The notes under the pieces: generated by a model | The model's database searches: none | What the model saw: the letters and a program-made list of their open reading frames with translations, nothing else | Told to the model about the DNA's origin: nothing | Shown: piece by piece, positions 58,575 through 64,000 of the stretch | Layout of the letters: each line of letters begins with the position of its first letter | Position numbering within the stretch: the first letter of the stretch is position 1 | Program-made: the position numbers and the translations under genes | Assembly: GCF_004011695.2 (NCBI RefSeq) | Contig: NC_082406.1 | Span: 992,001-1,056,000, forward strand | Direction: 5' to 3' | Source of the DNA: Ascochyta rabiei | Lineage: Eukaryota > Ascomycota > Dothideomycetes > Pleosporales > Didymellaceae | DNA: 64,000 nt

Positions 58575-59771
58575 GACGCGTCAGTAAGAGCACACGAACA
58601 TTTTCAGACCGAACGTACGAAACAGGTAGGCATCAACGAAAGTGCTTCACCTTCATTCGCGGTAGAACTAAGCCATGAAGCTTCAGTCTCTCAATGAGAA
58701 CCTGAAATACGGCAGCTCTGAATAGCTTGAGCGTTGCAAAGCCCTTCATGAGGTGTCGGTGAAGCAAATAACCTCCTGATCACTGTCACTTCTGATGTGG
58801 CGGACATTCGAGAGTAGCTTCTTAGCTTCTATGTGGTTGTCTTGATGTTGAGGTACCAATCTGCGGATGAGGACCTGGGCCTGGGTCGATGGTGGAACGC
58901 CTACGCTCCATAGTCGGAAGCCACCGTTCTGGCAATCTCGGCGCTGTGAGTTATTGTAGGAAACCAGATAACAACTAGAAAATGGACGCCAGTTTGTGCG
59001 GTTTTTTTTTTGCCAAGCGTGTCTGTGCATCAAGGACCCCGTAGAAGCAGGGCGAAGTGAAGGATGGTGAAAGGGCAGCGTATGTGGCAGATAGAGCAGA
59101 ACAACTTCCACCGCCGTACCATCATCAACGAAAGACATTCACGAAATCTCACATGTAGAGCGATGTATTGTTGGATATTGACGGTACATCAAGATCTGGG
59201 TTGGTTGGGAGAAGTGGGTCTGATCTCTGTGACCAGTGAGTAAAGATGGTGAACGTTAGCGCGAGTACCGAACTGGGTACAGGTGGTTTTGCATGCTGAA
59301 GTACAGCTGAGATTGGAATAGGTTGATGCGACATCATGATATGAGTGAGAAGACCCGGTGACAATGGAGAATTACACAAGATCAGGCGCTGTAGGATCCG
59401 AAATGAAAGGCTGTACGTTGCTGTGATGAGCGCAAAGCAGGGAGAAAATATGCGTATAAGGAGAACGTAAGAAACTTGAGCCCGACATGACTTACCCTCA
59501 GCAATAGCATATGAAATGCATCACTTTGATCGTTTTCCAGGCTCTGAACATTTAATCAACGTTGATGCAATCCGCCTTCTATTAGGGACCTGCATGTCAG
59601 CAATTCGTAAGCCGGAACGTCTCCCTGTAATGGCATTGATCCCTGGTCCTGCAAGTGCCCAAATTGTACGCATCAAAACACATCTGCCAACAACGCCTCC
59701 GTTTGTCCATGTTACGCCGTTATGCCCAGGGAAAATTACAACTCCACAGCACGCCTGTCTCGAAAAGATGA
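58575..59771. other. Possible upstream exons of the preceding gene, otherwise empty
   Basis: Minus-strand frames at 59138-58746 and near 58745-58630 (KGFATLKLFRAAVFQVLIER) look partly coding but cannot be joined with confidence. From 59139 to 59771 I see nothing. Confidence 0.3.
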
Positions 59772-61111
59772 TCATGCATAGCCCAGGCTTGCTTCATGGT
59801 CTTGTGCGCCATGCCTTGGGTGGGCTTGCCGCTGTAGCCACCCTTCGTCCCTCCACCAGGGCAACCTCCCCTCCTTGGGCTCGATGTCTAAGTGGGTGCT
59901 CGGGGCAGCATCGCACTCGGCAGCATGTAGACCCTCGAGATCGGCCGGCAGCCCTTGTTCTAGCCTGTCACGCTTCGTCTTTGCGATTTGAAACTCCATA
60001 TAGTTCTCAAGCAGGACCTCCTTGGCGGCCCACTCGGCTTTGCGCTGCTTCTCGAGGGCTTCGGCTTCCAGGCGCAGTGCCTCGCCCTCCTCGGTCGCAT
60101 ACTGCAGGGTGCGTCGCAGCGCGTGGAACAGGGCGTCGGCGGGGAGCGACAGCTCGGCGGGCGTGAGGGAGATGTCGGGCGGGAACTGCACCATGGTGGG
60201 CGCGCCGGGGGAGGCGAGGTCCTGGATGTATGTGATGTTATTGTGGGCGTGGTCGGCGTCGGGCGGATGCGGTGTAGAGGCAGATGCGGACGCAATTGCG
60301 GACGCAGAGGCAGCGGGTGGGTGCAGCGACGAGGGCGAGGCGGGCGTGCTGGCCTTTGATTCCGAGGGCCGCTTGGCTTCGTTAGAGAGAACGAGCTTGA
60401 TGCGCTGGAACTTGTTCGAGGGATTCGATGAGTGGTGCTTGGGGACGGGGTCGGAGGGCCGCAGGGCTTCAGTCTCGTGGACGGTGCGCATGTGCTTTGC
60501 GAGGGCGTCGGAGCGAGTGAAGGAGCGGTCGCATTCTGGGCTGGGTTAGCTTGTGGTGATGGAGGCTTCATAGCCCGAGGCTTTCGAGGCAGCGTACCGG
60601 GCAGAGTGCAGTAAAAGGGCTTCTCCCGTGTGTGGCTGCGCATGTGGGCGCGCAGAGCATAGCCGCTCGCGTGTGGGATGCCCTTGCGGGTGCAGTCGCT
60701 CCATTCGCAGCTGTACTTCTTCTGGCGCGTGCCGATGTGGTCGTCGTGCAGGTGCTCGACCAGGTTGTCCATGTTCTCCACGTCGCCAGCCTCGCAGCCC
60801 TCCCACTTGCAGACGGTGACCTGGTCCTGCCCGAATTCGTCCTCCTGCGACATGCCCGGATGGTGGTTCGGTGATGCCGGCAGCGAGCCGTCGCTGTCCT
60901 CGGAGATGTCGCCCACGTCGCCCGCGTCGCCTACACGGCCGACACGGCCGACACCGCTCACGTCGTCGACGGGCGGCGCGTGATTCAGGCGCAGACGCTT
61001 GCTGGGCCGCTCGTGTACGTCGGGCGTTGGCTCCATGCTGCGACGGCGGCCCTTGATCTCCTCGGGGAAGTCGTCTGATGCATAGTCAGACAGCTCCGAG
61101 GGCGAGTCCAT
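59772..61111 (-). CDS. C2H2 zinc-finger protein, INO80 subunit Iec1-like
   Basis: Two exons, 61111-60598 and 60535-59772, giving 425 residues. The start is the ATG opening MDSPSELSDYASDDFPEEIKG; the frame upstream lacks ATG and is a Thr-Ser repeat. Zinc-finger block: VCKWEGCEAGDVENMDNLVE, HLHDDHIGTRQKKY, CEWSDCTRKG, ALRAHMRSHTREKPFYC, then after the intron ECDRSFTRSDALAKHMRTVH. The intron interrupts the last finger and splicing restores it. After this come Ser/Pro/Ala-rich linkers and a helical part (ALRRTLQYATEEGEALRLEA). The finger string fits the YY1-related Iec1 protein of the fission yeast INO80 remodeller. That link is from memory of the motif, so moderate confidence. Confidence 0.7.
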
Positions 61112-61637
61112 GGCGGGTAGAGGGATGGAGGTGGAGGTGGAGGTGGAGGTGGAGGTGGAAGCAGAGGCAGAGGCAGAGGTAGGGACAGAGGCAGAGGCAG
61201 AGGTAGGGACAGAGGCAGAGACCGAGGTAGAGACCGAGGTAGAGGCGAAGGCAGGGCCTGTCGGGGTGGGCGGAGAAGTCGCGCTGGCCACGACAGTCCA
61301 TGGCAGATCAATGGCACGTCCCGTCCATGTCAAGAGCTCCGCGCTAATGAGCTTGGGCCAGCCGTTGTCTTACCTGCCGCACTTTGAGAACTTTGTCACT
61401 CTCCCTCCAACACCACACAACACAACAGGTAAGCTTCCACTCCCCGTCCCAACTTTTCCATGATGATTTCAAAGAGTTCTGCAATTCCAACGGTCAGGCC
61501 TCACGGCTCGGTCGAGTGCGGATTACTCTATACACTACTATTTTTCTGATCTGCCACACCCATTCCCAAGTATACACTTTCTGCAACCTCTCGCACACCT
61601 TGCTAACGAGCATGTTCAGCTAGGCACTTTACCCTTC
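61112..61637. other. Upstream region with GAGGTG/GAGGCA hexamer repeats
   Basis: A repeat of GAGGTG- and GAGGCA-type hexamers at about 61127-61250 lies directly upstream of the Iec1-like start codon. Nothing else is seen. Confidence 0.7.
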
Positions 61638-62734
61638 TCAAGCCCAGGACAGCGCCGCAACTTCCTTGTGGTACCTATCGCCAACAATTGGGAACTTTTC
61701 CAGAATCGCGGAGAGCTCCTTCATGTCCGCCTCGTCGAGCTGCGCAGGCTTCATGTTCTCCTTGACCCTCGCCGATGTGGTAGCTCCCGGGATGGGGATG
61801 AAGGTAGGCATTCCTGCCTTACCGCTCTGGTGCAACACCCACCCCAATGCAATCTGTCCAGGCGTGACGCCCTTCTTCTGCGCAATCCCCTCAACTGCGT
61901 GCACCAGCTTGACGTTCTCGTCGAAAACGTCTGGCTGGAACCGCGGCAGGTGACGCAGCATCGAGTCGGGCTCCAAGTCACTGTGCTTTTTGTACCTGCC
62001 CGTCTGTGATGCCGTTAGTGAGGCTGCAATTGCGTGAATCGAGTGCGTTTTACCAAGAACCCCCGGCCAAGAGGCGAGTACGCCACGATGGGGATGTTCA
62101 GCTCTGCGCATGCTTTTGCAACGCCGTTCTCGAGGATATCGGTACAGAAGAGTGAGAACTCGACCTCGACAGCCGAGATCTTGTGCACGCCGGCCGCCTT
62201 GCGGATCGAGTTTGCGCCCACTTCGGACAGACTGATGCCGCCGAGCTTGCCGGCCTTGACGTACTCGGCGATGTAGCTGATAGTGTCTTCAATGGGCGTG
62301 TTGGGGTCCACACGCGCACATTCGAAGAGATCAAGACTCTTCTTGCCATCGAGCCACTTCAAACACTCGTCGATACTGCGCTGCACGTTCTTCTGGCTGC
62401 CATCAGGCTTCATTTGGCCCGGCAGCAAGCCGCCCTTGATGGAAAGCACAACCTTGTCCGCGTCCTCTGGGTACTTTGTGAAGTACTCGTTAAGAAGCTG
62501 CAGTGAGTTGGCATCAGGAGGCCCGTACAGTTCGCCGCCGTTCCAATTGTTGGCGCCCAGAGACAGCGCCGTGCGCATCGTCTCGAAACTCTGCTCCTTG
62601 GGTGGGGGGCTTTGGCGCCATGTGAGGCCTGTTGTGTGTTAATATGCAATGTTTGCGTGACGAAAAAACACGAGACACTGACCCATGAGGCCGAAGCCTA
62701 TTTGTCCGACTTGCTTGCCTACGAGTTCCGGCAT
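61638..62734 (-). CDS. Aldo-keto reductase, pyridoxal reductase-like (AKR8 type)
   Basis: Three exons: 62734-62683, 62628-62054, 62003-61638, giving 330 residues. It opens MPELVGKQVGQIGFGLMG. The active-site region is NNWNGGELYGPPDANSLQLL, in which the usual Asp of aldo-keto reductases is replaced by Asn, as I recall for yeast pyridoxal reductases; Tyr is kept. KVVLSIKGG carries the catalytic Lys. IPIVAYSPLGRGFLTGRY crosses the second intron, and PIPGATTSARVKEN is the NADPH-binding block. Predicted reaction: NADPH-dependent reduction of pyridoxal to pyridoxine in the cytosol. Specificity needs testing because close family members reduce other carbonyls. Confidence 0.85.
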
Positions 62735-63196
62735 TTTGATTGCAGGTTGTTTGATTGACCGATGAATTGATTTGAGTGTTTTGGTGGCGGTCCAAAGGCG
62801 GGGCAATTCAGAATGTCGATGATATCACAAAACCTCGCGTGTTTGCTGCTTCTTTCTTATTCTTGCTACGACGCCCTCTTGAATTTATACACTGTTTTGT
62901 TTCTCGACTTGAGCCCAAAATTGATGTTTCCCAAGACATGTCGGCAGCCTCGCGCTCAAAGTCTCCATCTTTGATATGGGTGGTGACGGTAGGACCCTGC
63001 TCCCGCGCTATGCCTTACCTCCTAACTCCGACCTTTACCATACACAGATGACGATGCAGATGACGACGCGAGATCTGGTTCGCTTTTCGGGCGGATAACT
63101 GTTGTCCGCTGGGGAACTGCGATGCAAGAGCAATGTGGGTTTTCAAAGGAGGGACATCTCAATGATTTGAAGACACATGGGTAAGGTTGCTAAGCA
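62735..63196. other. Intergenic
   Basis: Promoter side of the aldo-keto reductase. No other gene is seen. Confidence 0.4.
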
Positions 63197-63639
63197 TACG
63201 AAGGAGCTCGTTTTTTTTAGTCAATCATTCGCGTGGAACATAAAAAAATCAGCAAATCCTTACCAAATTATACCCTACAAATAGTAGAATAATAACAGCA
63301 TAACGTAGTTATATCTTATAAGACTAAGCTATCTTATAAAGAAATACTTCTTTAAAAAAGTTATATAGAATTTTTTTTTTTTTTATAGTAAGAAAGTAGT
63401 AAAAGAGATCTTCTACTTCTTCTTAATAGTAGCTTTTTACACGTACTATATTAGTAGTAAAATAGATATAATTTTTATAAAAAGTAAATAACTATATAGG
63501 ACCTTACTTATACTATAAGATAGTATAAATTTAATAAGTTAATCTAGGTTACGTAGCTAGGGTGTCTACACTGAAGTAAGAGGTGTGTTTTAGTAGGTAA
63601 GGGCGCGCAATTGGCCAAAAAAAAACGAGCTCCTTCGTA
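63197..63639. mobile_element. AT-rich MITE-like element with inverted ends and TA duplication
   Basis: The left end CGAAGGAGCTCGTTTTTTTT at 63199-63218 and the right end at 63617-63637 are inverted copies. Each is flanked by TA (63197-63198 and 63638-63639), the target duplication typical of Tc1/mariner elements. The about 400-bp interior is extremely AT-rich, rich in TA steps, and has no coding frame. The base bias is what repeat-induced point mutation would leave. It looks non-autonomous. Confidence 0.7.
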
Positions 63640-64000
63640 CGGTAGTATGCAAGGAGAGCTACGAAAGTCACAACTCGGCACACGCAGTTTTCTTTATGAC
63701 AACCGTCCATTTGTGTCTTTCAAGTCACCACTCAAGCATGTACTGTCAACAAGTATCTATAATCTATATCCGATGAGACATTCAGATTGAGCAGCGTTAC
63801 AGGTTGATCTGGAGTTAAACTCCTTGCCACCTTATCGCTGAGCTGTCCTCCAGGTATAATACTCAGCTATTGCAGCGACAAGGTTTCGGGCCCAAGACAT
63901 CACTCACGTCAAATGGACTACTGTCTAAGTTCACAATTCAGTGTTTGGGGACATGGTTCTTGCTACTAGAGGAACTTAAGATATCGAACTGCAGAGCAAA
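63640..64000. other. Terminal stretch without a gene
   Basis: Nothing is supported to the end of the window. Confidence 0.4.

Overview
The window is filamentous ascomycete nuclear DNA, most likely from a Pleosporales-type dothideomycete (inference). Genes are mostly intron-poor, with 45-70 bp GT-AG introns, and many protein families are fungal: rhodopsin-domain membrane protein, S10 carboxypeptidase, Liz1-type transporter, six-hairpin glycosidase. I rebuilt exon structures by hand from splice sites and reading phase. Except where marked uncertain, every model keeps phase across all junctions.

Layout. 0-9 kb is gene-poor and accessory-like. It holds two small Trp-Cys-Cys proteins, a secreted glycosidase with a discoidin-like tail, and a broken gene with tandem C-x4-C-x15-C-x2-H motifs. 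9-38 kb is conserved core: Spt8 (SAGA), a ZNFX1/Hrr1-like helicase, a lipocalin-like protein, a rhodopsin-domain protein, then Prp43, Rpa43 and Imp4 (all ribosome biogenesis), a carboxypeptidase, PRMT5, a DUF423 protein, a YWTD propeller, and a divergent dehydrogenase/CoA-transferase pair. 38-44.3 kb is a secreted-protein island: three small proteins sharing one six-cysteine framework and two tandem paralogues of an unrecognised secreted family.

45-52.5 kb returns to core genes: Orc6, glycine cleavage T protein, V-ATPase subunit C, Krr1, and a SET protein with a signal peptide. 53-59 kb is accessory: an MFS transporter facing a 2-oxoglutarate oxygenase that carries an in-frame stop, then a minus-strand gene with unresolved frame changes. 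59.7-62.7 kb holds an Iec1-like zinc-finger protein and a pyridoxal-reductase-like aldo-keto reductase. The end contains an AT-rich element with inverted ends flanked by TA.

The most novel-looking items are the six-cysteine secreted family at 38.7-44.2 kb, the CCCH-repeat broken gene at 7.0-8.0 kb and the decaying gene at 57.1-58.6 kb. Tandem repeats are common and sit inside coding exons (Prp43, PRMT5), an intron (carboxypeptidase) and several intergenic spacers.
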